A stretch of 43,662 nucleotides of DNA from Streptococcus parasanguinis (GCF_001074805.1 NZ_JUPI01000125.1:1-43662); one strand, 5' to 3'. Shown: positions 1 through 8,684, numbered from the stretch's first letter. Notes: generated from the sequence alone by a model not told the origin. Program-made: numbers and translations.

Positions 1-60
1 GGAGGTGGGACGACGAAATCGAATTCTAACGAATTACCGATTTCTGTCCCACTCTCTTTT
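1..60 (+). repeat. Intergenic repeat copy with terminator-like hairpin (left copy)
   Basis: An almost perfect hairpin: GTGGGAC (5-11) pairs with GTCCCAC (46-52), GAAATCG (15-21) with CGATTTC (38-44), and AATTC (22-26) with GAATT (31-35), around a TAAC loop. A run of T follows at 55-61, so on the plus strand it looks like a Rho-independent terminator. The stop codon of the minus-strand kinase gene starts at 61, so the hairpin also lies just after that gene. Bases 1-49 match 43614-43662 at 48 of 49 positions, so this is one end of a dispersed repeat cut by the window edge. Confidence 0.85.
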
Positions 61-963
61 TTATTTTTGTTTCAATTCTGTTCGCAGGGCTTCTTGTTGC
101 TCTTTTGTCAGATGAACGCCCTTACTTGCAACAATCTGGCTAGAGACTTTGTTAGCAAATCTTAAGGCTTGCGTCATATCTAAACCTTCTAAACGAGCGG
201 ATATAAAGGCTCCCACATGGCTATCTCCAGCACCTACTGTATCGACAACTTCTGTTGGAAAACCGTCTGCTTCATACCAGTTGCCATCATAGGCAACCGC
301 TCCGTTTTCACCCAAGGTGACAATGACTAATTGTCCCGTTCTCTGATACAAGTGTTCGATGGCTGGCTGGATCTCTCTACACCCTGAAAAAGCCAGTGCT
401 TCAGTCTCATTAACATGGAGAATTGGATGCAGATCATAAATTGCTTCCAGTCGATCCTTTGGAATCAAGAGTCCACGTGGCCCAGGTGCGAAAACCACCT
501 GGCCCTCTAGTTGCGAAACAGACTGGACCAATGCAAGACCAGTTGGCTCCTCGACTTCAAGGCCACACAAGTAGATGTAATCAAACCGATCTGTCTCAAC
601 CTCTTTTAGCCACTCTGCTTGGAAGCTATACTCCACTCCGTGGTCCGATAAGAAGGTCCTCTCACCATCAGACTCTACAAAGCAGTAACAGCAACCATTG
701 GCCCCTTCTAATGAGATGCTAGAGGAAATCCCTAATTGTTTCAATTCTCTCCGAATAAAATCACCATATATTCCAGAACCGACTGGCGAGACAAACTGGT
801 AGGGTTGCGACAAAAAATGAAGGATATTAACGACATTAAAGGCACAACCTCCCACAGACCATTGCTGGTGATCAATATGGGCATCTCCTTCACGACTCGG
901 CAAACGATCCAAGTAAATCATCACATCACAAACTGTAGAACCAATAATTAAGGCAGCTGTCAT
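61..963 (-). CDS. PfkB-family carbohydrate/nucleoside kinase
   Basis: 300 aa, ribokinase-like fold. The N-terminal glycine motif GGCAFNV (about residues 38-44) and the C-terminal signature DTVGAGDSH (about 240-248), whose GAGD carries the catalytic Asp and anion hole, are both present. The family phosphorylates sugars, nucleosides or related alcohols with ATP; the substrate cannot be read from the sequence. A nucleoside phosphorylase lies 3.3 kb upstream on the same strand, which makes a ribose, ribonucleoside or pseudouridine-type substrate a reasonable guess. A terminator and a separate promoter lie before it, so it is probably transcribed apart from the ECF operon. AAGGAG precedes the start at good spacing. 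Confidence 0.85.
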   Translation of the reverse strand: MTAALIIGSTVCDVMIYLDRLPSREGDAHIDHQQWSVGGCAFNVVNILHFLSQPYQFVSPVGSGIYGDFIRRELKQLGISSSISLEGANGCCYCFVESDGERTFLSDHGVEYSFQAEWLKEVETDRFDYIYLCGLEVEEPTGLALVQSVSQLEGQVVFAPGPRGLLIPKDRLEAIYDLHPILHVNETEALAFSGCREIQPAIEHLYQRTGQLVIVTLGENGAVAYDGNWYEADGFPTEVVDTVGAGDSHVGAFISARLEGLDMTQALRFANKVSSQIVASKGVHLTKEQQEALRTELKQK

Positions 964-987
964 CTTTTTCTCCTTACTTTGCCTTCT

Positions 988-1015
988 ATTATACCAGAGG
1001 AAAGATAAAAAACAA
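988..1015 (-). promoter_or_regulatory. Promoter of the PfkB kinase gene
   Basis: On the minus strand TTGTTT (1010-1015), 16-nt spacer, TATAAT (988-993) with an upstream TGG giving an extended -10. The -35 overlaps the T-run of the preceding terminator. Confidence 0.6.
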
Positions 1016-1041
1016 CCAACCCCATGTGGAGTGGTTGCTTC
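1005..1041 (-). terminator. Terminator after the SDR gene
   Basis: On the minus strand GCAACCACTCC, loop ACAT, GGGGTTGGTTG, then TTTTTT. The stem has one bulge. It ends the nucleoside phosphorylase-ECF-SDR operon before the kinase gene. Confidence 0.75.
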
Positions 1042-1046
1042 TCTTT

Positions 1047-1799
1047 TTAGTCACGATAAACAGGTTGAGGGCCAAAGGTTTGGGAAACCGGCATGATTTC
1101 AATCCGATTGACATTGACATGCTTGGGCTGTTGGATCAACCAAGCTACGGTGTTGGCAATGTCTTCAGGCTGAATGGCATGGGCACCTCGATAGAGGGCC
1201 TCTACCCGTTTTTCGTCTCCTTTAAAGCGAATAGAAGAGAACTCTGTCCCTTCGCAAAGACCAGGTTCAATATTGCTGACACGAATCTTCTTGCCAGCTA
1301 GATCCGCCCGAAGATTGAGGGAGAATTGCTTGACAAAAGCCTTGGATGCCCCGTAAACATTGGCCCCTGGATAAGGCACAGTCCCTGCTGTAGAGCCCAA
1401 ATTGATAATATAGCCATCATTTCGTTCCACCATCTGGGGCAAGATTTTCCTTGTCAGATAGGTCAGGCCGACAATATTGGTCTGAATCATGGTCAGCCAG
1501 TCTGCAATCTCTGCTTCATAAGCTGGGGCGAGGCCTAGAGCTAAGCCAGCATTATTGACCAAAACATCCACTCTCTCCCAAGCTTTTGGCAAACTGGCAA
1601 GTGCATGATCTACCTGAGAAAGATCCGTCACATCCATTTGCAGGGGATAAAAGGCTTCTCCCAACTCTTCTTGAAGGGCCTGTAATTTATCGATGCGTCT
1701 AGCTGACCCGATCACACGGTATCCATCTGCTACTAAGCGACGGCAAATCGCTTGACCAAAGCCAGCTGAAGCTCCTGTTACTAAAATCGTTTCTGACAT
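1047..1799 (-). CDS. Short-chain dehydrogenase/reductase, YdfG-like
   Basis: 250 aa NAD(P)-binding Rossmann oxidoreductase. The cofactor motif is TGASAGFG (about residues 7-14), followed by NNAG (about 82-85) and the catalytic Ser and YGASK (Tyr-x-x-x-Lys, about 149-153). The overall pattern is that of YdfG-type 3-hydroxy acid dehydrogenases (serine / malonic semialdehyde), but substrate is not assignable. I place the start at the internal Met at 1799 rather than 1841, because GGAGG sits at good spacing before it and the gene then begins 4 nt after ecfT instead of overlapping it. It is the last gene of the ECF operon. Confidence 0.85.
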   Translation of the reverse strand: MSETILVTGASAGFGQAICRRLVADGYRVIGSARRIDKLQALQEELGEAFYPLQMDVTDLSQVDHALASLPKAWERVDVLVNNAGLALGLAPAYEAEIADWLTMIQTNIVGLTYLTRKILPQMVERNDGYIINLGSTAGTVPYPGANVYGASKAFVKQFSLNLRADLAGKKIRVSNIEPGLCEGTEFSSIRFKGDEKRVEALYRGAHAIQPEDIANTVAWLIQQPKHVNVNRIEIMPVSQTFGPQPVYRD

Positions 1800-1803
1800 G
1801 TCA

Positions 1804-2634
1804 TTACCTCCATGGATTGTAAAAACGTCCCTGATTGACAAAGATCAGGACAATACTCAAGACCAGAACAGCTAAGGCTGATAGAATCATCCCATAATCT
1901 TTCATTTCCATGGCTTGATGAGAATACCAGGTCCGCTTTTTATTTTTACCAAAGCGACGCAGTTCCATGGCTGTAGAAATACTGTCAATTCGTTCAAGTG
2001 AGCTAAAGATTAAGGGGGAGATAATTTGCAAATTGCCTTTGATCCGCTGGATCAGCTTGGCCTTTTTGGACAACTCTACCCCTCTGGCTTCCTGAGACAA
2101 TTTAATCGTTTGATATTCTTCTTGTACGTCAGGAATGTAACGCAGAGTCAAGCTAACAGAATAGGCAATCTTGTAGGATACGCCAATTTGGTTGAGGCTT
2201 GAAGCAAACTGACTAGGATGGGTCGTCATCAAAAAAATCAAGGCTAGAGGTATGGTACAGACATACTTAAGAGCTAGATTAAAAAGATAAAAGAGTTCCT
2301 GCAAGGTGATACTATAGGAGCCCCACCCCTTCATCAGTACTGTCTTTGCCCCGTAAATCTCTACACCATACTGGGGGGCAAAGAGATAGACCATGACAAC
2401 ATTTAACAGTGCAAAAACAAAAGCAAATGCAAGTACAAATGAAATATCTCGAAATCGAATACGAGCTGTAGAGAATAAAAGCAAGGCGCCCACACCAATT
2501 CCTAGAAGGAGCCGGGTATCATAACTCAACATGGCCGCAAGAGATACAAAAAGAAGAAAGAGTAACTTACTCGCACCTGAAAGGCGATGAAGAAAACTCG
2601 TCCCCTCATGGTAGCCGACTAATCGATGCTTCAT
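1804..2634 (-). CDS. ecfT: ECF transporter transmembrane subunit EcfT
   Basis: 276 aa polytopic membrane protein. The segment SQEARGVEL (about residues 180-188) carries the Ala-Arg-Gly coupling motif that EcfT uses to contact the ATPases; a second basic segment (ELRRFG) follows near residue 225. Several strongly hydrophobic helices lie before it and one or two after it. EcfT bridges the ATPase pair and a vitamin- or nutrient-specific S component. Its start overlaps the end of the ATPase gene by 29 nt and has a GGAG ribosome site inside that gene, suggesting translational coupling. No S component is encoded in the operon. Confidence 0.85.
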   Translation of the reverse strand: MKHRLVGYHEGTSFLHRLSGASKLLFLLFVSLAAMLSYDTRLLLGIGVGALLLFSTARIRFRDISFVLAFAFVFALLNVVMVYLFAPQYGVEIYGAKTVLMKGWGSYSITLQELFYLFNLALKYVCTIPLALIFLMTTHPSQFASSLNQIGVSYKIAYSVSLTLRYIPDVQEEYQTIKLSQEARGVELSKKAKLIQRIKGNLQIISPLIFSSLERIDSISTAMELRRFGKNKKRTWYSHQAMEMKDYGMILSALAVLVLSIVLIFVNQGRFYNPWR

Positions 2635-4309
2635 GACCTACTCCTTTCTGTTGCATATAAAACTGCGTTAGAGCCAAGGGATCCATTCCTAATCGATTGG
2701 CTAAGGCAAAAATCGAAGTCTCTTTGAGATTAGCCTCTTGTAAAATATCCGGATGAGTGAACAGCTCTGCAGGTGAGAGATCTGCTAGAATTTGCCCATC
2801 TGATACTACAAGGGCACGATCAGAATAATCCAACATCAGTTGCATATCATGGGTAATCATGACAATGGTATGGCCTTTTTCTTGCAAGCTATCTAGAAAT
2901 TCCATGATTTCAGTGTAATTGCGCTGGTCCTGACCTGCTGTCGGCTCATCCAAGACCAAAATTTCTGGTCCTAAAACTAGTATCGAGGCGATGGTCACCC
3001 GTTTCTTTTGCCCATATGAGAGAGCAGAAATCGGCCATTTACGAAACTCATAGAGACCACAAGTTTTCAGCACTTGATAGACACGCTCTTTGATATCTTC
3101 TTCCGATACCCCCCGCAAGCGCAAACCTAGAGCGACTTCGTCAAAAATCATATTGGTCGAAATCATTTGATTGGGGTTTTGCAGGACATAGCCGACTCGC
3201 TCAGCCCGTTCCTTGACACTCTCCTGCTTGATATCTTCGCCTCTAGAGGTGTATTGCCCTTCTGTGGTAATGAATCCACAGATGGCTTTCGCAAGAGTTG
3301 ATTTCCCTGCTCCATTCTTCCCGACAATCGCTAAGCGCTGCCCTTTCGGAATCGTGAGGGATATATCTTTTAAGATCGGATGATTTTCTTGATAGGCAAA
3401 GGAAATCTGCTCCAACTTCAATAGTTCTTCCGTCTCACCAGTTTTAGTAAAGGTCGCTTCTGGAATGGAACGATTCACACCAGTAAGTTCGATATCTTCT
3501 AGACGATCTAGATGCTCCAATTGATCGATATCCTGACCAAGCTGGCGAAGAGTTGTTAAATAAAGAGGTTCTCGAATCCCATTTTCAGCTAGCAGTGTCG
3601 TCCTCAACAACTCATCTGGTTGACCATTATAGAGAACTTGTCCTTGATTGATCAAGATAACCCGATCAACAGGACGGTAGAGTACATCCTCTAAGCGGTG
3701 TTCGATAATAATGGTGGTCGTCCCCTGTTCTTCATGAATCTGATCAATCAGATCAATAATATCCTGACCCGACTTGGGATCTAGATTAGCCAGTGGCTCA
3801 TCAAAAAGGAGGATCGGACTTTCGTCAATCAGTACACCTGCTAAGCTCACTCGCTGTTTTTGCCCACCGGACAAATCTTGTGGCCGATGATCCAAGAGCT
3901 TCATCAAATCTAAGCGTTCTGCCCAACTCTGCACACGCTCTTTCATCGTTCCCAGATCCACCATGTCATTTTCAAGGGCAAAAGCCAAGTCTTCTGCGAC
4001 ACTCAAACCGATAAACTGGCCGTCTGTATCTTGCAAAACCGTACTGACCAAATGAGATTTCTCATAAATACTGAGATCAAAGGCTTCTTTCCCCTGAATG
4101 AGGAATTGTCCACTACTGGTTCCCTTATAGATATTGGGGATAATCCCATTTAAGCACTGGCCAATGGTTGACTTCCCAGAACCAGATGGCCCAACAATCA
4201 GAACCTTTTCCCCCTTATAAATGGTTAAGTTGAGATTTTTTAAAGTTGGCTCAGACTGTGCCTTGTATTGGAAGGAAAAATCCTTCAGTTCAATCATTGC
4301 TTCTTTCAT
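2606..4309 (-). CDS. Fused ECF transporter ATPase (EcfA-EcfA' in one chain)
   Basis: 567 aa with two complete ABC ATPase domains. Domain 1: Walker [10 protein letters not shown] (residues 40-48), signature LSGGQKQRV, Walker B ILLFDEP. Domain 2: Walker [10 protein letters not shown] (about 329-337), signature LSYGQKKRV, Walker B ILVLDEP, H-loop MITHDM. The fused architecture is like B. subtilis YkoD rather than the separate shared EcfA1/EcfA2, so this is probably a dedicated group I ECF module. It starts immediately after the nucleoside phosphorylase stop codon and has little Shine-Dalgarno sequence of its own. Substrate is unknown; the phosphorylase neighbour hints at a nucleoside or base-like nutrient. 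Confidence 0.9.
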   Translation of the reverse strand: MKEAMIELKDFSFQYKAQSEPTLKNLNLTIYKGEKVLIVGPSGSGKSTIGQCLNGIIPNIYKGTSSGQFLIQGKEAFDLSIYEKSHLVSTVLQDTDGQFIGLSVAEDLAFALENDMVDLGTMKERVQSWAERLDLMKLLDHRPQDLSGGQKQRVSLAGVLIDESPILLFDEPLANLDPKSGQDIIDLIDQIHEEQGTTTIIIEHRLEDVLYRPVDRVILINQGQVLYNGQPDELLRTTLLAENGIREPLYLTTLRQLGQDIDQLEHLDRLEDIELTGVNRSIPEATFTKTGETEELLKLEQISFAYQENHPILKDISLTIPKGQRLAIVGKNGAGKSTLAKAICGFITTEGQYTSRGEDIKQESVKERAERVGYVLQNPNQMISTNMIFDEVALGLRLRGVSEEDIKERVYQVLKTCGLYEFRKWPISALSYGQKKRVTIASILVLGPEILVLDEPTAGQDQRNYTEIMEFLDSLQEKGHTIVMITHDMQLMLDYSDRALVVSDGQILADLSPAELFTHPDILQEANLKETSIFALANRLGMDPLALTQFYMQQKGVGHEASISRLP

Positions 4310-5083
4310 TTAGTTTGCCTTTTCCCAAAAGAGCGCAAATTGGATGGCCAAATCCGCGATTCGATCCTTGCTATCTAAATCCTCATGACTAGATAAGGTT
4401 CGGATATCCCATTTTTCTTCCGAGAGGTGGTCTGCTGCGTAGAAGAAATGGCAGAGCTCAAAGCCCCTATAAGCTGCTAAGGCTGCCACTGCCGAACATT
4501 CCATATCCACACAGATGGCTCCTGCTTCCTTTCGTCGCTTCATCTTGTCGATGGTTTCCCGGTAGGGTGCATCTGTCGTCCACACTTTTCCTGACTGATA
4601 AGAAACCTTGTGACTGTCCAGAAAGGCTTGGAAGAGAGGGAGGGTTTTCTTGTTTACTTCCACTTCATCACTAGCCGGAAGATAGTGGTAGCTGGTCCCT
4701 TCATCACGAAGAGCTGCTGTTGGAATGATGATGGAGGTCGCTTCAATATCCCTGTCCAAAACCCCACAAGTCCCAAAAAGAACGAGTTTTTCCATCCCAA
4801 ATTGAATCAAATCCTCAATAATTCCCACACAGGAAGCTGCCCCAACGGGCGCATTAAAGGCAGCGATCTGTTGGTCTCCGATAGTGATCCCATAAACGAA
4901 AACTTCAAAGTTGGCCATGGAGGTTCTTGTGATGACCTCATGTTCATAATTTTCAAGGAGGCGCGCAAAAGTTACTCTTGAAAAGCAAGAGATGACTACT
5001 TTGGGAAATCCTTCAATTGGTTTGTGTAAGTCTTGTGGATTAATAATAGCCTGTCGGTTGGCGTCAAATTCTTCTAACAACAT
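4310..5083 (-). CDS. Nucleoside phosphorylase, uridine phosphorylase-like
   Basis: 257 aa, PNP/UDP phosphorylase family 1. Visible motifs: the phosphate-site segment FGTCGVL, the uridine-phosphorylase-like AALRDEGTSYHYLP, and the ribose/base-binding CVDMECSAVAALA near residue 190. It would cleave a nucleoside with phosphate to ribose-1-phosphate and base in the cytoplasm. The start at 5083 is preferred to 5101 because GAGGTG precedes it at 8 nt, while the upstream Met lies almost at the predicted transcript start and has no ribosome site. It is the first gene of the operon with the fused ECF ATPase, EcfT and SDR. Confidence 0.85.
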   Translation of the reverse strand: MLLEEFDANRQAIINPQDLHKPIEGFPKVVISCFSRVTFARLLENYEHEVITRTSMANFEVFVYGITIGDQQIAAFNAPVGAASCVGIIEDLIQFGMEKLVLFGTCGVLDRDIEATSIIIPTAALRDEGTSYHYLPASDEVEVNKKTLPLFQAFLDSHKVSYQSGKVWTTDAPYRETIDKMKRRKEAGAICVDMECSAVAALAAYRGFELCHFFYAADHLSEEKWDIRTLSSHEDLDSKDRIADLAIQFALFWEKAN

Positions 5084-5118
5084 CTCGGGCACCTCATTCA
5101 TTCTATTTCTAGTTCTCT

Positions 5119-5127
5119 ATTATAGCA
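5119..5127 (-). promoter_or_regulatory. Extended -10 promoter of the nucleoside phosphorylase/ECF operon
   Basis: Minus strand TGCTATAAT; no convincing -35 at 16-18 nt. The predicted transcript start is about 30 nt before the chosen start codon. Confidence 0.6.
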
Positions 5128-5170
5128 CAATTAGCCTGCTCGATGGTTTTTGCTCAAAAGAAGAAACATA

Positions 5171-5227
5171 AAAAAGAACTGCTCCCAGACGTTAGATTTT
5201 TCGGATCAAACGTCGGAAGGACAGTTC
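5171..5227 (-). terminator. Terminator after the DUF4299 gene
   Basis: Minus strand GAACTG...CCGACGTT and AACGTC.GG...CAGTTC form an interrupted long stem followed by TTTTTT. Confidence 0.7.
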
Positions 5228-5240
5228 ACTGCAATATTTT

Positions 5241-6146
5241 TTACTTATTCTCCAATTGTGCTAATTCTAGCAAGCGTTCTTTGGACAATTTTTTGATTTC
5301 AATTTGACTAGCATCAAGCAGCTGGAATTCATCTGGCTCTAAGGCCTCCAGTAAGTCCTTCAGAGCAAGAGAACCAATTGGATGGTAATTTTCTGGCTTA
5401 TCCGGATCTCCCTCGATCGCTACCAATAGCACCCGCCAATCAATGATACCCGCTAAGCCCACGATTTCTACATATTCTGCAGGAACATGTGGCACCCGTG
5501 GCAAGACTGTATCCGTATCTTCTGTCAAGCTATAGCTGGCTAAGAAGGCTCCTGTCTCCTCCTGTTGGTAAAAACGGACTTGACTGAAATAAGCTGCACT
5601 ATATTGAATCTTCTTGATAAAGGCGGAGTAGGCTTCTAGGGGATGGACATGGTTCAAGACTTCCTGCACTGTATCCCGATCCAAATAGACCGGATGAGCG
5701 AAGCCTTGTACTTCAAACTCTTTTAGATCTTTTTCCTTGGTCAAATTCCCCAGCGTTTCTAGGATAACGACTTCATAATCAAAATGGAAAATAGAATCTG
5801 GAGTATAGCTCACGCCGTCGCTAGCCACAATCTCCGTTCCCAACACTTCTGCTAAACGACTGATCCAGCGCAGGGCCAACTGCCAATCTTCTTCTATCGC
5901 AAAAGAGGGCACCTGAATTTGATAGGACTCTTCCTTATCAAAATAGCGTAACTGCAGAGGAAGACCACTCTTTCTATACACGATACAGTTCAAGCCTTCA
6001 AAATCATTTAAGGGACGATGAAGAGTAGCAGGATCATAGTTGTAGGTTGTCAACCCTTCCACCAATTTAAGAACTTCCTGTGCTGCGAGTACTTTCTGAT
6101 AGCCAAATAAGCTCTTTTTATTTTTGATTGAAAACACGATACTCAT
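5241..6146 (-). CDS. Streptococcal protein of unknown function, DUF4299-like
   Basis: 301 aa, soluble, acidic, with no signal peptide or membrane helix. I recognise it only as a streptococcal conserved protein of the DUF4299 type; no catalytic motif stands out. The N-terminal half includes a region rich in aromatic residues (YQIQVPSFAIEEDWQLALRW) and the C-terminus ends in a charged helix. AAAGGAG lies 7 nt before the start. It is monocistronic: an extended -10 promoter precedes it and a terminator follows. The DUF assignment is from memory and should be confirmed by a profile search. Confidence 0.6.
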   Translation of the reverse strand: MSIVFSIKNKKSLFGYQKVLAAQEVLKLVEGLTTYNYDPATLHRPLNDFEGLNCIVYRKSGLPLQLRYFDKEESYQIQVPSFAIEEDWQLALRWISRLAEVLGTEIVASDGVSYTPDSIFHFDYEVVILETLGNLTKEKDLKEFEVQGFAHPVYLDRDTVQEVLNHVHPLEAYSAFIKKIQYSAAYFSQVRFYQQEETGAFLASYSLTEDTDTVLPRVPHVPAEYVEIVGLAGIIDWRVLLVAIEGDPDKPENYHPIGSLALKDLLEALEPDEFQLLDASQIEIKKLSKERLLELAQLENK

Positions 6147-6178
6147 TTGTTTTCTCCTTTGTGAAATCGCTTACCTAA

Positions 6179-6187
6179 AGTATAGCA
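6179..6187 (-). promoter_or_regulatory. Extended -10 promoter of the DUF4299 gene
   Basis: Minus strand TGCTATACT, about 30 nt before the start codon; the -35 is weak. Confidence 0.55.
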
Positions 6188-6208
6188 CAATTTTCAATCA
6201 ATTTCCAT

Positions 6209-6241
6209 ATAAAAACAGCCTGAGCTTTCAGACTGTTTGTT
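6209..6241 (-). terminator. Terminator after trhO
   Basis: Minus strand AAACAGTCTG, short loop, TCAGGCTGTTTTT; the stem is about 10 bp with a U tail. Confidence 0.75.
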
Positions 6242-6245
6242 TCCA

Positions 6246-7229
6246 TTATGCAGGTGCTCCATCAAGCGTCTCACCGATAAGGGCCAAACGCTCAGCAACC
6301 TCTGCTTGTGACAAGTTGTGTTCTTCTACATAGCGATTGCGAGGGTGAACCCGGCACTCATGTGAGCAGCCACGGAGGTACTTGTCTTCGTTTTCTTCTG
6401 AGGTCAAGATGCGACGGTTACAGAAAGGATTTCCACAGTTGACATAGCGTTCGCATGGTGTTCCATCAAACCAGTCTTTTCCGACAACGCTTGGATCGAC
6501 ATGGTTGACATCGACTGCAATCCGCTCGTCAAAGACGTACATTTTCCCATCCCACAGTTCGCCTTGAACTTCTGGGTCTTTCCCGTAAGTGGCGATTCCG
6601 CCATGCAATTGACCGACATCTTTGTAGCCCTCACGCACCATCCAGCCTGAGAATTTCTCACAGCGGACTCCACCAGTACAGTAGACGACAACACGCTTGT
6701 CCATGAATTTTTCCTTGTTATCACGAACCCATTGTGGCAATTCACGGAAGTTGCGGATGTCAGGACGAATAGCGCCACGGAAGTGACCAAGATCGTACTC
6801 GTAGTCATTCCGAGTATCAAGGACAACGGTATCTTCGTCGAGAAGAGCTTCTTTAAACTCTTTTGGTGACAAGTAAGCACCTGTTGTTTCAAGAGGATTG
6901 ATATCGTTATCGAAGTTATCATCTTCTAAACCAAGGTGGACAATCTCTTTCTTATAACGTACAAACATCTTCTTGAAAGCTTGCTCTTCTTCCTCATCAA
7001 TCTTGAACCAGAGGTCTTCCATCCCTGGAAGGCTGTGAACGTAGTCCATGTATTTTTGCGTTGTTTCGTAGTCACCAGATACGGTTCCGTTAATCCCTTC
7101 ATCAGCGACTAGGATACGACCTTTAAGGCCGATTGATTTACAGAAGGCCAAGTGATCAGCCGCAAATTGTTCTGCGTTTTCGATGGGAACATATTTATAA
7201 TAAAGTAATACACGAATAGGTTTTGCCAT
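6246..7229 (-). CDS. trhO: tRNA uridine(34) hydroxylase TrhO (rhodanese-domain protein)
   Basis: 327 aa, the family's usual length (YceA/YbfQ family). An N-terminal acylphosphatase-like domain (about 1-100, YYKYVPI and [11 protein letters not shown]) is followed by a rhodanese domain (about 120-220) with the active-site loop [13 protein letters not shown], and a C-terminal cysteine-rich region with five or more Cys ([15 protein letters not shown] and CSHECRVH). The family catalyses oxygen-dependent hydroxylation of the wobble uridine to 5-hydroxyuridine, the first step to the mo5U/cmo5U modifications. It is monocistronic. Confidence 0.92.
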   Translation of the reverse strand: MAKPIRVLLYYKYVPIENAEQFAADHLAFCKSIGLKGRILVADEGINGTVSGDYETTQKYMDYVHSLPGMEDLWFKIDEEEEQAFKKMFVRYKKEIVHLGLEDDNFDNDINPLETTGAYLSPKEFKEALLDEDTVVLDTRNDYEYDLGHFRGAIRPDIRNFRELPQWVRDNKEKFMDKRVVVYCTGGVRCEKFSGWMVREGYKDVGQLHGGIATYGKDPEVQGELWDGKMYVFDERIAVDVNHVDPSVVGKDWFDGTPCERYVNCGNPFCNRRILTSEENEDKYLRGCSHECRVHPRNRYVEEHNLSQAEVAERLALIGETLDGAPA

Positions 7230-7281
7230 GTCATTCTCTTTTCTAAGATTAAATTATCAGAATTTTTCATTCAACTATACC

Positions 7282-7310
7282 AGTATACTCTCCCAAGAAA
7301 ACGAATGCAA
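7282..7310 (-). promoter_or_regulatory. Promoter of trhO
   Basis: Minus strand TTGCAT (7305-7310), 17-nt spacer, TATACT (7282-7287). Confidence 0.6.
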
Positions 7311-7322
7311 TTTATTTGACTG

Positions 7323-7353
7323 AAAAATAAAAGCCTGGGTTTCCAGACTTTTA
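7323..7353 (-). terminator. Terminator after the XRE/membrane-protein operon
   Basis: Minus strand AAAAGTCTGG, loop AAA, CCCAGGCTTTTATTTTT. Confidence 0.75.
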
Positions 7354-7380
7354 CACGACGACACCAAGGTTCCAACTTTC

Positions 7381-7872
7381 CTACTCTTCCTTTTCCATCT
7401 GATCCAGATAGGCTTCATAGCGTTTTTTCTCAACTTTTGCAAGGAGCATTACAAGGGTATTCATCCCCCATACAATCGGAAGATTCAGTAAAAAGGTAAT
7501 AGGAAGTACTAGTAAGAATTTTGAATGGAAGGGATTGGCCTGATAGACAGCCTGGTTTAATTGAAAATTTTGAGCCCAGATGAACAAGGAGAGAATTGAG
7601 GTTACTGCTACAATTCCCGTCGCATTTAGATAGCTATAACTGATAAATCTCACACCCAATCGTTGACAACGAACAGAGTAATACAATCCTGAGACGATGA
7701 GTAAGGCTACCACCATGATTGGACTGAGCCCCACCTTAGATGTAAAAATGGATCCCACACTAAAAACAGTTAAGGCAAGGAAAAGAAAACCAGCCGTCTC
7801 AGCACCAGCCTTATTAGCTAAGCCTTCTTCTCGTTCATCTATGATTTGTTTGTTCAGCAATTGTAATCTCAT
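7381..7872 (-). CDS. Small membrane protein of unknown function (third gene of XRE operon)
   Basis: 163 aa with about four predicted transmembrane segments (about residues 25-45, 50-65, 80-100, 118-142) and a charged N-terminus that includes IIDEREEG. A similar DER motif after a basic start occurs in the gene upstream, so the two are probably diverged relatives of a DUF6773-like group; that name is tentative. I start it at the Met at 7872: AAGGAG overlaps the stop codon of the upstream gene at the right distance, whereas the Met at 7893 would overlap that gene with no ribosome site. Function unknown. Confidence 0.75.
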   Translation of the reverse strand: MRLQLLNKQIIDEREEGLANKAGAETAGFLFLALTVFSVGSIFTSKVGLSPIMVVALLIVSGLYYSVRCQRLGVRFISYSYLNATGIVAVTSILSLFIWAQNFQLNQAVYQANPFHSKFLLVLPITFLLNLPIVWGMNTLVMLLAKVEKKRYEAYLDQMEKEE

Positions 7873-7882
7873 TGCTTTCTCC

Positions 7883-8365
7883 TTATTCTTCATCCTCTAA
7901 CTCTGCCTCGATCTTCTCTTGTTTTTTCCGATTGATAAGAGCAAGTGGTTTTTCAAGCAGATCTGTCAGGATGGCAAAAACGATGATTTCTAATAAAATT
8001 TTGATCAGATACTTGGGACTCAAGATAAAGCTCGTTGCCTCTCGTTTTCCAATCACATCCATGGCTATCATCAGCACAGCAAAGACTAGACCTGACCCAA
8101 GGCGACTCAACCAGCTATCTTTTTCTAACACATCTCGGATATCAATCCCTGAACTGATCCTTCTTAGCAGAGCATAAGCCCCCATGGCAATCAGAAGGAA
8201 CATCTCAGGGAGATAAGCGACTAGGTCTAAGTCCAGGATACTGGACTTCACAAAGGCAGATAGGGCAATAAAGCAGGTCATGCCAAGTACAAGTTCTCCT
8301 GCGATTTTTCCATCAAGTAGCATAGTCCGTTCATCTTTTACAATTGGTTCTTTCTTTTGTTTCAT
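7883..8365 (-). CDS. Small membrane protein of unknown function (second gene of XRE operon)
   Basis: 160 aa, about four transmembrane segments, N-terminal motif VKDERTMLLDGK just before the first helix, and a lysine/glutamate-rich C-terminal tail. The start at 8365 is chosen because GAGG lies 6 nt before it; the longer reading frame to 8485 would run back over the regulator gene. Membrane proteins with such a DER motif are often found behind short XRE regulators in Firmicutes, as here. Possible DUF6773-type protein (tentative). Role unknown. Confidence 0.75.
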   Translation of the reverse strand: MKQKKEPIVKDERTMLLDGKIAGELVLGMTCFIALSAFVKSSILDLDLVAYLPEMFLLIAMGAYALLRRISSGIDIRDVLEKDSWLSRLGSGLVFAVLMIAMDVIGKREATSFILSPKYLIKILLEIIVFAILTDLLEKPLALINRKKQEKIEAELEDEE

Positions 8366-8393
8366 ATTCTTCCTCTTTCTATTATTAAAACTG

Positions 8394-8588
8394 TTACTCC
8401 CAGAACAGTTGATCCAGCGTCTTATCCAAGGTCTTACAGATGGCAAGGCAGAGACTGAGGGTTGGGTTATACTTTCCCGCCTCAATCAGACCGATGGTCT
8501 GGCGCGTCACTCCAATGGCATCTGCAAGATCCCCCTGGGTCATATCATGCTCGACCCGGGCCATTTTTAATTTGAGATTTTTCGCCAC
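8394..8588 (-). CDS. Short XRE-family transcriptional regulator
   Basis: 64 aa, consisting of little more than one Cro/C1 helix-turn-helix: LKMARVEHDMTQGDLADAIG then VTRQTIGLIEAGKYNPTLSL, the standard motif for helices 2-3 and the following Asn-Pro-Thr/Ser turn. The start is GTG at 8588, with AAAGGA 7 nt upstream. The regulator is the first gene of a three-gene operon with two membrane proteins. Its promoter contains a near-perfect palindrome over the -35 box, which suggests autorepression. Similar minimal regulators control nearby membrane proteins in many Firmicutes. Confidence 0.88.
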   Translation of the reverse strand: MAKNLKLKMARVEHDMTQGDLADAIGVTRQTIGLIEAGKYNPTLSLCLAICKTLDKTLDQLFWE

Positions 8589-8618
8589 AGGCTTTTCCTT
8601 TCTTATTTTTATAGCTCT

Positions 8619-8646
8619 ATTATACACTATATTTTCTATTTTGCAA
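8619..8646 (-). promoter_or_regulatory. Promoter of the XRE/membrane-protein operon
   Basis: Minus strand TTGCAA (8641-8646), 16-nt spacer, TATAAT (8619-8624). Confidence 0.7.
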
Positions 8647-8659
8647 TATATATCTTGCA
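8642..8659. promoter_or_regulatory. Probable operator palindrome of the XRE regulator
   Basis: TGCAATATATATCTTGCA: arms TGCAA and TTGCA around an AT-only core, one position breaking full symmetry. It covers the -35 box of the regulator's own promoter. Confidence 0.55.
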
Positions 8660-8684
8660 TTTTGTAAAAAATATTTTTGATAAA

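Noticed and set aside
6404..6922. A 172-codon open frame inside trhO
   Set aside because: It lies in another frame of a clear full-length TrhO gene and has no recognisable protein features.
7252..7266. CodY-like sequence upstream of trhO
   Set aside because: Three mismatches to the 15-bp box and located downstream of the promoter in an AT-rich leader; too weak. A similar three-mismatch site near 6190-6204 before the DUF4299 gene was rejected too.
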